Below are positions 24,328 to 34,665 of a stretch of 64,000 bases of DNA, in pieces (within the stretch, counting starts at the first letter, position 1; each line of letters opens with the position of its first letter). Position numbers and translations under genes: made by a program. The notes beneath the pieces are model-generated. The model searched no databases. It was not told the DNA's origin and was given only the letters and a program-made list of their open reading frames with translations. This DNA is from Chrysogorgia sp. JL179-B06 (lineage: Eukaryota > Cnidaria > Anthozoa > Scleralcyonacea > Chrysogorgiidae): the NCBI GenBank assembly GCA_035772405.1, contig JAYKKM010000122.1, forward strand, positions 969,501 through 1,033,500, given 5' to 3'.

Positions 24328-26871
24328 AAACAATGAGGGTATGAAATTAGGACCCGTTTCCAGATGATCATTTATGGAGCATCGACCATCAATTCCCTTG
24401 GCACTGCCATCAAATACGATTCGAAGTTTTGTGGTTTCCTTCTCTCGTCGCACCACTCCATGATGGGGTAAGTAATGGACATCACTTGCATCCTGTTCTT
24501 GTACTGGAACGGTCTCAACAATTTCGTTCTTAATTTGTTCCTGGATAATGGTGTCATACTCTGTATACAGCTCCGGATCTTTCTTCAGCTTGTTCAGCAA
24601 CGACTTCAGTCGGCCCTCGCAAAGTTCAAAATCACGAGTAACTAGATCTTCTTCATCACTTTTCCATGGCAGGCCAACTTCATACCTTCGTCCATTGAAC
24701 TCGATGTTTTCCAAGAACTTTCTTGATGGGGTTTCTCTCTCGACGATTCCCAGAGATTCGACTTCCCAAAAAGCCTTCAGCGTGTTGGCAAGAACTTCAT
24801 TTTCATCGGATTGTTGAGCTGAAGTTGCATGTCCATGGATTGTTAGATTGGCTGTAACAAATTCAGACCTTGCGCCATTGTTACACACAGGGCCTATGAG
24901 TAACCAGCCAAACTTGCTACCAACTGCTGTTGGGCCATCCTCTCCCTTGATGATCTCCCCGGTTACTATCTCGAAATAATAATCTGCGCCAAGCAGAATG
25001 TCAATGGATTCATCTCCACCACTGATATCATCTGCAAACTCTAGACCATCCAGATGAGGGTACTTTGAAACATTGATACGTGTGGCAATCGGGGAACAAA
25101 TCACCGAGAATGACAGGGCATTAACTTCTAATTGAAACTCACCGTCCAAACCCTGTATATGGAACTTCACATTATCACAGCTTTGTTTCTTGAATCTTTC
25201 TTCTCCAAATGTATTCAGGTGTACCATCTCCTTCTTTGCAGGTGGTAGGCCTAATTTCTTCTTCAAATTATCGGTAATGTATGTTCTCTGGCTTCCTGAA
25301 TCGAATAGAACTCTCGCTTTGATCTTTCTTGAGCGGTCATGACTGAGCACGTACACCATCGCGGTCTGCAGCAATACTTGGATCTTGTTATTTGTGGTTG
25401 TGGTAGTTGTTTTAACAATTTCTTCTGGAATTTTTTGTTGATTTTCGTTGCGGGGATCTTCTATTTTACGCCCCTCCTTTTCTTTGCCATCTTCAGCCGG
25501 GATTTCGATTTCACAGAGGGACTGGTGATGAGAACCATGGCACTTCCGGCACTTCCGCCTTTCACATTCACGAGCTTGGTGACCTCTTTGTAAACAAATG
25601 AAACAACGTCTGTTTCTTCTCAAGATATCCTTTCGTTGATCGGGGTTTTTCACCTTCTGGCAGGATGACGAGAAGTGAAATTCGTTGCAATACACGCATT
25701 GTATTCTCCCCTTCGTTTCGTCTTGCTTGGCAAAGAATGCAGCAGTCGTTGATTGGTACTTCGGTCGATTATTATGGCCACCTTTGTTATTGATTTCCTT
25801 ATCCTCGGTTTTGAGGCTTTCACTGACCTCCCTGGCTTCGACCTCCGTTTGTATCACCTTCATTATCTCGTCGATCTTCCAAGCTTCACTTGGGGACTTT
25901 CTTGCGATATGCAACCGCATATCGTTTGGCAGTTTGGACATTATGATTGGAATCAATAAACTGCCATATTGGTCGGATGTGACTCCCAATGACTCCAAAC
26001 CTCGAATGTTGGCATAGATACGGTCGTAGACAAAGCGCAACGATTTTGCCTTGTCGATTGTGCAAGCTTGAACTTTTAACAGTTCTTCCATATGCGTAGC
26101 GATGAGATGCTGTGGTCTTCCAAAGCGATCTTTCAGGATTTGGATGGCTGAATCGTAATTTGTTGTCGTCAAGGTAAGACCTTGTATTGCTCTTGCAGCC
26201 GGGCCTTCCAGTAATGAGTGAAGATAATTGAATTTGTCTATTACAGCCAAACCCTCGTTTTTGTGTACAGCATTTTCAAATATGTCCCAAAATGATGTGT
26301 AAGAATTTGCATCCCCTCGGAATTTTGGCAAATTTAGCTTGGGTAATCTTGGTTTAATGAGATATTGACTTGTCGTGGGACCTTGAACTGGGGGCACTTG
26401 TATAAATTGACTCGTCCCGTTGTTATTGATGCTCGTTTCAACTTGATTCTGCTCGACTTCGACTTGAATAATGTTCTCAACCGAAGTACTCGACTGTCCT
26501 TCGGTTGCTGCGGTGTGTTTTAGACCATGTGTCGTATTTACACGTTTCTTCAATATGTTATTTAACTTGCGCTTCGTATCTGCAATCTTTTCCGTTATGG
26601 TCGACGCCTCTTCGACTTCACGTTCGATATCTTCGATTTTCGCTTGAGTGAGCACATCTTGGTCGAGCTTCTCCAAGATTTTTTCCTTTGATTGTATGAG
26701 ACCAGTGAGGGTTTGCAAACGCTCCACTGCTTCTTCCGGTATGAGTACGATTTTAAAAATCTCTTCGCATTCTCGAACGAGTTTCGTAAGAACACCACGA
26801 TGTGCCCCACGAATTGCAACGACTCTCTCCAATTTATCCTCGCTTTCCATTGACATGTTGTAGATTACCAA
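24322..26871 (-). pseudogene. gag-pol: BEL-1 gag-protease-RT, upstream part, cut off by the Polinton
   Basis: 850 codons open from the ATG at 26871 to the Polinton junction. N-terminal coiled gag region; a DUF1759-type gag core at about 165-300 (LPKFRGDANSYTSFWDIFE, FNYLHSLLEGPAARAI, DRFGRPQHLIATHMEELL); paired zinc knuckles at about 430-460 (CFICLQRGHQARECE, CRKCHGSHHQSLC); an aspartic protease with DSGSQRTYI; and the start of RT (VVRREKETTKLRIVFDGSAKG), which stops at the target duplication. Beyond it the frame runs on into the TIR by chance. The remainder of the polyprotein is at 2847-6017. Confidence 0.93.
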
Positions 26872-26882
26872 AGGGTTTTAGT

Positions 26883-26900
26883 GCCCCACGTTGGGCGCCA
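26883..26900 (-). other. BEL-1 primer-binding site
   Basis: Minus strand TGGCGCCCAACGTGGGGC directly follows the 5' LTR. The same 18 bases occur at 46096-46113 in the second BEL element. Confidence 0.85.
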
Positions 26901-27049
26901 TTTTATATACTTTATTTATAATATAAACTGATATAAACTGATTAATAATACAATGATTTTGTTCTTCTCTCTCTCTTGTACCCGAGCACGTTGTTCTGTG
27001 TCACATGATAATATTAACGTAATTTATGTTAATTATGCAGTTCTTTACA
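26901..27049 (-). repeat. BEL-1 5' LTR
   Basis: 149 bp, identical to 2644-2792. On the minus strand it starts TGTAAAGAAC, with AATAAA near the end. Confidence 0.9.
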
Positions 27050-27987
27050 GATAGATGGCAGGTACTGGAACATCATGGACAAGTAATTAGCAGCCACTTT
27101 TCAAATTATTTTTGCTGCAGACAAGAAGATCTCTGGTGTTTCATATATTAAGCCTTTCACAATAACATGTGGCGACGAATTGGTGCTATCAGTTTTCAAC
27201 CACTTTTTGGATATTAGCATCTTCCTGAAATTATTCAAATAAAAAATATCTCAGCATATATGTAAGTGTAAATAACAAATAACTGAGAAGAAATTATAAA
27301 ATATATACCTGCAGGGCTAATCGTCCTTAGTTGCAGCCGGTGGCTGAATTGCGAAGGGCGCAGATCAAACATGGTCAAGTCGAAGGTATATTAAAGGTAT
27401 ATATACCCATGTCTGACCACTTAACTTCAAACCTCAGTGGTGAGTGGTAGCACCCTAACAGAACACGCCACCCGTGCTTCCCTATAACATTGCTGTTATA
27501 ATGGTGAATTTTAATTATGATACAGAACAGATGAAGATCTTGGTAGACAATCTATAGTAGCACAACATACTACATAACATTTCTATTCACTACACTTCAA
27601 ATCTCATGCTGTATAAAATAATTCATTTTAAGGAAATATAATATTTCAGAAAAAGGAATTATATTCAAACATGTAATTGCAAATGCAAACTCGATCTTTG
27701 TGGCACATTCAAACACCTCAAGGAAAAACAGACAGGCATGTGCTGTATTATTGATTACAGTATGGAGATAAATCTAAAATTATGGATCAAGTTTGTAAAC
27801 TGGAAAGCTCTGTTAACACCGCCCTGTGGCGTTCATTAAAATTCTGCCTACATGAAGTAGATGCTTGCTATTGATTCCGAACGACGAACGAACGAACTCA
27901 CACACGGAATATAAACTATAAAGCGTTGCTAAAGGCACCGCAATTTGCATACATATGCACAGGAACATGGTCACGTATTATATTTAG
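27050..27987. other. Non-coding DNA with one possible host exon
   Basis: Mostly AT-rich sequence with no convincing gene. On the minus strand at about 27106-27235 a pyrimidine-rich TTTCAG is followed by about 40 open codons (reading KMLISKKWLKTDSTN and further, then TGA). This could be the last exon of a host gene, but there is no further support. Short snippets near 27330-27480 resemble repeat DNA. Confidence 0.3.
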
Positions 27988-28231
27988 ATCATAATAACTA
28001 GTTTACAAGCGCAGCGTAAAAACGTGTTATTGTTGGACAAGCTGGATACAGACTTGATGAGAAATGATCATAATAACTAGTCTACAAGCGCAGCGTAAAA
28101 ACTTGTTATTGTTGGACAAGCTGAATACAGACTCCACAGAATAGAGATCAACAGTTGATCTACCTTCTCATCAAGTCTGTATTCAGCATGTGCAACAATA
28201 ACAGGTTTTTACGCTGCGCTTGTAAACTATA
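27988..28231. repeat. 78-bp direct repeat pair plus inverted third copy
   Basis: Units starting GATCATAATAACTAG at 27988 and 28066 share a core with ACAAGCGCAGCGTAAAAAC. At 28166-28231 the same sequence returns in inverted orientation. The three together can fold into a long hairpin. It resembles a fold-back element remnant. Confidence 0.75.
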
Positions 28232-28974
28232 ATAAGAGGCCGAAACCTCATCATCTTCGAACACGAGGCCCGAAGTATCTTCGAACACCCGACGCAATAC
28301 TACCCAGTAAATCATAGTTATAATATTAAATTAGTAGTGATAATTGCTTACCTCTGTCATTTCGAGTGTTGGTTGCGTTGAAAGAATATTATTCAAATCC
28401 AAACGCGAAGTTGACTGTTACAGCTATGTGGCGACTGTCGAAGCGATTGGAGCTTCAACGCTGTGTCGGATCAAAATTTCCTGTATTCTGATTGGTAGAG
28501 CCGCAGGCGGACCTCTGCGAAGACAGTGCTGCATTTGTGTTGCTAAATTAAGCACACCGTCATTGTCGCCTCATTGGTCGAGAACTCATTTGGTTGATCC
28601 GATTGAAATAAATGGTCAAAATATAAAAATTAATATATATTCACCTTAGCTTATAAAATAGCATTTTCGCGTACCGTATAAGGTAGCCTATTACATGTTC
28701 CGATCGTGTGTTACTGATATACGTCGAAACAACGATCGCGGTCACTGTAGTTATTGCGGCGACATATAGTAAAGCATATTAACTGCCAATACGACTCTTC
28801 GCTCTATACATCTCTTCACTCAGATACATATAAGATAGATATGTATGTTTAGTTTTCATGTGACGGGCAATGCGAGGGGCAATGGCCTGTTATGCCACAG
28901 CGCATATGTAAGTAAAGGCGGATTTCCAGTCCATGCATGCATGCAAGCAAGCTCCGTTTAGCGAATTAAGCTCA
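28232..28974. other. No gene seen
   Basis: A 743-base stretch without recognisable coding signal, known repeat or RNA gene. It contains a short TTCGAACAC duplication near 28256-28289. Confidence 0.5.
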
Positions 28975-29345
28975 TCATATTGCCTACTCGTATTCTTTTG
29001 AGTAGAATTTACTCAGTTTAGTGAGTTAAACTTACTCATATTATAATGAGTAGATTTACTCAGTATTGAGTAATTTATGTACCTACTCAAAGTATGAGTA
29101 AAATTTTGAATTTACTCCAAATAATGAGTTAGAGTACTCCCAATTCTAGTTTTACTCACATGTGAGTAAAGTTTACTCAGCATGTTGAGTAAAATTACTC
29201 AACCCACAAATTACTCAAAAATTGAGTAATTGTTTACTCAAATTTTGAGTAGAAAACAATTTACTCAATTTATGAGTATAATTTACTCAATATTCTGAGT
29301 TGAGCGACATGTTTACTCAAACATTGAGTAATTTTACTCGGGCTT
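28975..29345. repeat. Array of alternating ACTCA / TGAGT mini-palindromes
   Basis: About 13 ACTCA and a similar number of TGAGT motifs alternate almost strictly along 370 bases. Many pairs form TTTACTCA-(4 to 6 bases)-TGAGTAAA stem-loops (for example near 29071, 29155, 29216 and 29238). Loop sequences differ from unit to unit, so this is not a simple tandem repeat. It ends exactly where the second Polinton fragment begins. Confidence 0.85.
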
Positions 29346-29352
29346 TTTTACA

Positions 29353-29535
29353 GTGTATAAGATAAATAAGACGACTGATCACATGTTCAAAGCTGGTGGG
29401 TCATTTGGTCGTGGTGATGTGAGTCTCGAGCTCCACGCTGAAATTGGTCTGAGGTCAAGAAAGACTTATGGTGAACCTATTTTACTACCTCCGGAAGAGC
29501 CAGACGATATTATAATAACACCATCAATACCATAA
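29353..29535 (+). pseudogene. N-terminally truncated myristoylation-motif protein relative
   Basis: 60 codons matching residues 13 onwards of the protein at 15599-15808 (KINKTTDHMFKAGGSFGRGD and following). The first 12 residues, including the MGACIS signal, are missing at the fragment's edge. The C-terminus differs. Confidence 0.75.
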
Positions 29536-29568
29536 GAGACGCATAGTGTAGACACACCTTATGTTATA

Positions 29569-29745
29569 ATGTCTCAGCTTCGAAGATTTAGAAAGCTGGC
29601 TCGTAGTGTGAGAAACTTTTTCAGACGGCGACGTAGTAAACCGAAGAACAAACCGAGTGTTAAAACACATCGGATGCGTTGGCACACAACAAACCAAATC
29701 TATAGAGACCCTAACGACGGAGAAGTGCACCACACCACTGTATAG
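29569..29745 (+). CDS. 58-aa arginine-rich protein, relative of 15817-15957
   Basis: From the ATG at 29569, preceded by TTATA, to TAG at 29743-29745. It begins MSQLRRFRKLARSVRNFFRR and later has HTTNQIY, aligning with the 46-aa protein of the complete element but with a longer basic middle and tail. Conservation of frame and of the RNFFRRRR core across the two copies, while the DNA differs, supports a real protein. It lies in a broken element, so whether it is expressed is unknown. Confidence 0.7.
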   Translation: MSQLRRFRKLARSVRNFFRRRRSKPKNKPSVKTHRMRWHTTNQIYRDPNDGEVHHTTV

Positions 29746-29767
29746 TTTTTTGTGGGGGAGTATAGTA

Positions 29768-30553
29768 ATGACCACACTTCAACTACTCGACTTTGACAGT
29801 CATCAAATCACAACGGTTGTGAGCAACGGTGATGTGTGGTTCAAAGCGAAAGACGTCGCAAGCGCTATAGGTTACGCTCGACCAAAAGATGCAGTACGTG
29901 ACCACGTTGAGTTTGACTGTAAAATAAAAGGTGGTGATTTGACACCTATGTTGAGGTCAAGCCCACAAGCTCTATTTATCAACGAACTTGGGGTCTACTC
30001 ATTGGCGTTCTCAAGTAAAATGGAACGTGCGAGACACTTTAGAAAGTGGATGCACTCAGAGGTCTTACCAAGCATTAGAAAGGGTGTAGCTGACGCCGGT
30101 CTCAAACACAACCAGTTCAAGATGATCACTGAGTTCGATCTTCACACGAAAGTCGTTGATTTTCTTAGGAAACACTATCCAGAAGCTATTTTGATAGCTG
30201 CTTGCGGTGAAAATCAAGACACTTCAAGTAAAAGAATAAACTCGTGGAAAAAAGGTTACCAACGTGGAACGCCTGATTTAATTATTGCCAATGCAAACCG
30301 ACAGCACAGCGGGCTTGTGATTGAGTTCAAGAACCCAGGTGGCACAGGTAAGACATCCAAAGAGCAAGACTCTCTGCTACTCAGGTATAAATCCGCTGGA
30401 TATCTAACGTTGTTGTGCGACTCGTACGACGACGCTATTACCACAATAATAAAATGCTTCGACGCTTCCCAGTGTGTTCGTAAATTAAAAGTGAAACGAC
30501 GTACGCACTGTGTGACATTACTGGCTTCAATGCTTCTAATGTTCTCTCTATGA
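29768..30553 (+). CDS. BRO-N / nuclease-like protein of the second Polinton copy
   Basis: 261 aa from the ATG at 29768, preceded by AGTATAGTA; longer in-frame codons upstream to 29657 overlap the basic gene and are probably not used. The BRO-N part carries WFKAKDVASAIGY and FINELGVYSL, with about 15 extra residues (GGDLTPMLRSSPQ) absent from the complete element. The linker and nuclease core (RGTPDLIIAN, LVIEFKNPGG) are almost identical. The C-terminal zinc finger is lost: after CFDASQCVRKL the sequence runs into an unrelated tail, suggesting a deletion. The gene is otherwise open and possibly still functional. Confidence 0.8.
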   Translation: MTTLQLLDFDSHQITTVVSNGDVWFKAKDVASAIGYARPKDAVRDHVEFDCKIKGGDLTPMLRSSPQALFINELGVYSLAFSSKMERARHFRKWMHSEVLPSIRKGVADAGLKHNQFKMITEFDLHTKVVDFLRKHYPEAILIAACGENQDTSSKRINSWKKGYQRGTPDLIIANANRQHSGLVIEFKNPGGTGKTSKEQDSLLLRYKSAGYLTLLCDSYDDAITTIIKCFDASQCVRKLKVKRRTHCVTLLASMLLMFSL

Positions 30554-30584
30554 CATTGGGCGCTTCATGTGTCTAATGTCTAAA

Positions 30585-30930
30585 TTTAAAAAAGTGAGAC
30601 GTATTGAGAACGTCCTTAATTTTGTGTTGAAGGATGGTGGCGTCTGCACACCGCGCGGTATTGCTCAGCGCCACCAACAAACGATGGTCCTGGATTGTGT
30701 CTCCAACTGAATGACGCTTCAACAGTTGTTCCGTAAGTGTCGCGACAAACGGCGCAATACGCTTTTAGAAAGGTGATGTCGTCTGCTACTGAGAACTACA
30801 ACGTGTCGAGCTCACCAAGTCTTTTTAAGTGCTCCGTTGCTATGAGACCACAAATAATGACATGAATGCCAAGCTTTGACAAAGTCATGAATAACTGGAA
30901 GTAGGTTGGGGTACCAATGAACCTCATCAA
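30585..30930 (-). pseudogene. TK: Thymidine kinase remnant
   Basis: Matches the 3' part of the gene at 16991-17563, including the region of the C-terminal zinc ligands. An indel near 30790-30800 breaks the frame and the 5' part with the P-loop is absent. It shows that the ancestor of both copies already carried thymidine kinase. Confidence 0.85.
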
Positions 30931-31458
30931 ACATTTTTTCCAATTAATTTGCTTCCATCTTCATCAACTATTTGTGCTTTTTTCACCAAATATTGTATCT
31001 TCATAATTCTTAACCTCAACTTTTACAATATATTTAGAATAGCTCATACTCACTAATTGTTGTTTTTTTACATTCAAGTAATTTTAATTGATATATAGGT
31101 CTTGAACCGGTTATAGAAAACGGTGAAAGATATTTCTGATCTTCCAAATATTTTGTTCCTTTTTGCGTCTACGTTGCTTAGCAACGTAAACGCTATGTTA
31201 TCGGCGGCGGACTATATGACTATATTACTAAAGGACTATATGACTATATTACTAAAGGACTATATGGCTGTGTTTGGACACTCGTTTGTGACGTAAAACC
31301 TGGATCACATGACCAAGCGGAGCCATCTCATTTTTCTGTCTACTGTTTGGCCACTGTTTGCTTTGATTTTCGACCCACGCCGGGTCAGCTTTCGTCAAAA
31401 TGAGGCCACTCAGGTGAAGGCAACACGCCGGGTATGAGACCACTGAGTTGAAGTCAAT
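30931..31458. other. Unassigned DNA
   Basis: AT-rich sequence with no recognised element. A short direct repeat GGACTATATGACTATATTACTAAA occurs near 31208-31265, written here only as its position and theme. A minus-strand open frame reaches into it from 31668. Confidence 0.4.
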
Positions 31459-31668
31459 TAACGCCCCAAATCTGCGTTCTTTCTTGAGGGCTTGGGTACT
31501 AGCCAATTTGGCAACAACTATAGCATTGATAATGGTAATTAGAAACATGTGACATGAAAATTTGAGGCGAACAGAGGAGGCCTTCAGCTTTCGTTTGTTA
31601 ACAAATGTGCTATGTTTTGGTGTAGTTTTAGTTGCAAATTTCGCTTGAGCTTCGACGTCTTTGGACAT
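31252..31668 (-). CDS. Hypothetical protein in tandem duplication, copy 1
   Basis: 138 codons starting MSKDVEAQAKFATKTTPKHS. The first 70 codons match the frame at 32865-33176 with mostly single amino-acid changes, then the two diverge where the duplication ends. The shared part has a basic stretch and a hydrophobic one (LITIINAIVVAKLAS). It could be a host first exon or part of an unknown element. No family recognised. Confidence 0.35.
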   Translation of the reverse strand: MSKDVEAQAKFATKTTPKHSTFVNKRKLKASSVRLKFSCHMFLITIINAIVVAKLASTQALKKERRFGALIDFNSVVSYPACCLHLSGLILTKADPAWVENQSKQWPNSRQKNEMAPLGHVIQVLRHKRVSKHSHIVL

Positions 31669-34434
31669 ACTTGAACAGATCTACTAAAATCGATGAATTT
31701 CGGCTTCAATAAAGTTTTTGTACAATGATTTAAGAAGACACAAGAATTTATTTCTTTTTTATGAACGTTATGGTAAGAATCGTATCTTTTTGGTTTTTGC
31801 TTAAATTCCTTTAATCAAGAATAAATCGAAGATTTCTGGGGTGGTTCGTAGGGTTTCCTCCATTTTGTTGTAAGATGTCGGTACTTTATCATGACTATCA
31901 AACGCTTTCAGTGAATTGGTATCATCTGTATGATACATAGAGAATTAATATTGATTCAAGGCTGCTGTCGAAAGTGTTATGCGTCTATAAAGGATTTCTA
32001 TACGAAGTTACCCTTTTGCATTTGATGATTTCATCAAAGCGAAATGCGAGCAAGCGCAAGCAATACAATAACATTGACGCTATCACAGCACTAATAAAAC
32101 CAATACATAGTAATGAGTAATTTGTTGTTATCATACAGAGTCGACTTTATTCTCAAAACGCTACACAAATAAAGTTCATACAGCCCTTCACATCTATTAC
32201 TGGTCTCCCAAGCATTAGCTCCATAGGTTGAATATATGTATTTTTGAAATGCAATTTTATTTCATTATTTGACCCAGACGACCGCATGTTGATATTTGCG
32301 GGTTTTGATTTCAACATGTATTTGCTTATAACGTTTGACATGCTCGATCAGAAATAATATAATTTACATCATTCGAATCATCTCTTAAAGGGCTTTCATG
32401 TTCTGTGTAACATACATTGGTATCGCTTATAAAACTATTTTCAATTTACGATTTCTGACCTTGTCTCGGCAAGATTCAATTACAGCGCCAGCGGCTAAGT
32501 ATTAAATATTTTCAAGCTAATATAAAATATATACACAAAAATAGTTTTATAAATGTTGCAAATCTCTAATACACGGCAAATGAAAGCCCTTGAAAAGCGT
32601 TACCTAATGTTACAAATTATATCAATACTAGTTTAATATGCCATGCGCTATAAGTGAAAAAAACTACAATTAACAGTAACAACTTTTGACAGGCGGATAT
32701 GTTAATCAAGTACTCTAAATTAAATGCTTTTTTAAAACAACTTTTATTAAGCCTACAGATTTCATGTTTACAATACTGGTAGAAGACTTCATGGGCTTTC
32801 AAACAAATATAACATAAGCTGCATCTGTTTACTATTTTGAAAAAAAGAGTCAGGTTTAAGTGAGTTATACAAGAATTATCATATTGCTTTCACTGAATAT
32901 CCGCTGTACATTAGTTTGCATAGTCGCGGTCTCAGATGGCCACATTGCATGCTGACCCTTTACCGCGCCAAATCTACGTTTTTTCTTGAGGGCTTGGGTA
33001 CTAGCCAATTTGGCAAAAACTATAGCATTGATAATGGTAATTAGATCCATGCGACATGAAAATTTGAGGCGAATCCAAACAGACGAGGCCTTCGGCTTTC
33101 GTTTGTTATCAAATGCGCTATGTTTGCGTGTAGCTTTAGTTGAAAATTTTGCCAGAGCGTCGACGTCTTTGGACATACTTGAACAGATCTGCTAAAATCG
33201 ATGAATTTCGGCTTCAATAAAGTTTTTTGTACAATGATTTAAGAAGACATAAGAATTTATTTCTTATTTACGAACTTTATGGTAAGAATCGTATGTTTTT
33301 TGTTTTTGCTTAAATTCCTTTAATCAAGAATAAATCTAACATTTCTGGCGTGGTTCGTAGGGGTTTCCTCCATTTTGTTGTAAGATGTCTGTCTGTACTT
33401 TATTTGACTATAAATGCTTTCAGTCAATTGGTATCATCTGTATGATACATAGAGAATTAATATTGATTGAAGGCTGCTGTCGAAAGTGTTATGCGTCTAT
33501 AAAGGATTTCTATACGAAGTTACCCTTTTGCATTTGATGATTTCATCAAAGCGAAATGCGAGCAAGCAAACAATAACATTGACCGGTCACATCACTAATA
33601 AAAACAATACATACTACATAGTAATAAGTTTATTTGTTGTTATCGTACAGAGTCGACTCTTTTCTCAAAACGCTACACAAATAAAGGTCATACAGCGCTT
33701 CGCATCTATTACTGGTCTCCCATGCATTAGCTGCATAGGTTTAATATACGTTTTTTTGAAACGCAATTTTATTTCATTATTTGACCCAGACGACCGCATG
33801 TTGATATTTGCGGGTTTTGATTTCAACATGTATTTGCTTATAACGTTGGACATGCTCGATATGAAAGAATATAGTTTACATCATTCGAATTATCTCTTAA
33901 AGGGCTTTCACGTTCTGTGTAACATAGATTGGTATCGCTCATAAAACTATTTTCAATTTAAGATTTCTGACCTTGCCTCAGTATTAAATATTTTCAAGCT
34001 AATTCAGAAATATGTACACGAAAATAGTTTTATAAATGTTGCAAATCTCTAATACACGGCAAATGAAAGCCCTTGAAAAGCGTTACCTAATGGTATGAAT
34101 TATATCAATACTAGTTTAATATGCCATGCGTTATAAGTGAAAAAACTACAATTAACAGTAACAACTTTTGACAGGCGGACATGTTAAAACGTACTCTAAC
34201 TTAAATGCTTTTTTAAAACAACTTTTATTAAGCCTAAAGATTTCATGTTTACATTACTAGTAGAAGACTTGATGGGCTTTCAAACCCTGTTCAAACAAAC
34301 ATAACATGAGCTACATCTGTCTATTATTTTGAAAGAAAGAGTCAGGTTTGTGGGAACTAACAAGAATTATCATATTGCTTTCACTGAATATCCGCTGTAC
34401 ATTTATTTGCATAGTGCGGTCTCAGATGGCCACA
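31459..34434. repeat. 1.5-kb tandem duplication (31459-32945 and 32966-34434)
   Basis: Blocks such as TTGAGGGCTTGGGTACTAGC (31481 and about 32985), ATGCGTCTATAAAGGATTTC (31979 and 33491) and TTGACCCAGACGACCGCATG recur with a period of about 1,500 bases and roughly 90% identity by eye. Small indels separate the copies, so this is an older duplication than the 931-bp array. Confidence 0.9.
32865..33176 (-). CDS. Hypothetical protein in tandem duplication, copy 2
   Basis: 103 codons starting MSKDVDALAKFSTKATRKHS, the counterpart of 31252-31668. Copies keep the open frame through about 70 codons despite many base changes, mild evidence for past coding. The last 30 codons are unrelated to copy 1. 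Function unknown. Confidence 0.35.
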   Translation of the reverse strand: MSKDVDALAKFSTKATRKHSAFDNKRKPKASSVWIRLKFSCRMDLITIINAIVFAKLASTQALKKKRRFGAVKGQHAMWPSETATMQTNVQRIFSESNMIILV

Positions 34435-34435
34435 T

Positions 34436-34665
34436 TTTCGCGCATCCTAACATACCTTATCGTTTTCGCGAACGCCTTGAAAACGGCGTTCGAACGCCGT
34501 TCAAATTCGCATTCGAACGCCGTTTGAACGGCGTTAGGAAAGCGTTCAAACGCTGCTAAACGTTGTTCGAACGGCTGACTAGAATTGTTTGAACGCCGAA
34601 TCGACGTACGAACGGTTGACTACAACCGTTCGAACGCTGATAAACGCCGTTTATCAGCGTTCTTT
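34436..34665. repeat. Array of inverted GAACG / CGTTC motifs
   Basis: Roughly twenty GAACG or CGTTC half-sites in mixed orientation, forming short palindromes such as GAACGCCGTTC and the near-palindrome GATAAACGCCGTTTATC (about 34641-34657). It starts at the edge of the 1.5-kb duplication and ends at the edge of the 0.7-kb repeat. Confidence 0.8.

Larger units (their letters stand above)
2606..27049 (-). mobile_element. BEL/Pao LTR retrotransposon (BEL-1), interrupted by a Polinton
   Basis: A minus-strand retroelement whose 5' LTR lies at the right. In minus-strand order it has: 5' LTR (26901-27049), primer-binding site (26883-26900), gag-protease-RT start (26871-24322), the Polinton (24321-6018), the rest of RT, RNase H and integrase (6017-2847), then the 3' LTR. 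Identical LTR cores and the absence of stops outside the Polinton point to a young insertion. No 5-bp target duplication is visible (gttaa on the left, gatag on the right), so one flank may have been rearranged or misassembled. Confidence 0.93.
29346..30930. mobile_element. Fragment of a second, diverged Polinton copy
   Basis: Colinear with 15628-17300 of the complete element: myristoyl-type protein, basic protein, BRO-nuclease and thymidine kinase in the same orientations. Homology starts at about 29350 (ATAAATAAGACG) and fades near 30930. There are no TIRs or target duplication. Small differences include a 15-codon insertion in the BRO-N domain and shortened 3' parts. Confidence 0.9.

Noticed and set aside
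28344..28649. 101-codon plus-strand frame
   Set aside because: No similarity, atypical composition and no context. Probably random.
28975..29345. CRISPR-like array
   Set aside because: Motifs are 5-7 bases, alternate in orientation, and have no constant repeat or spacer length. The context is eukaryotic.
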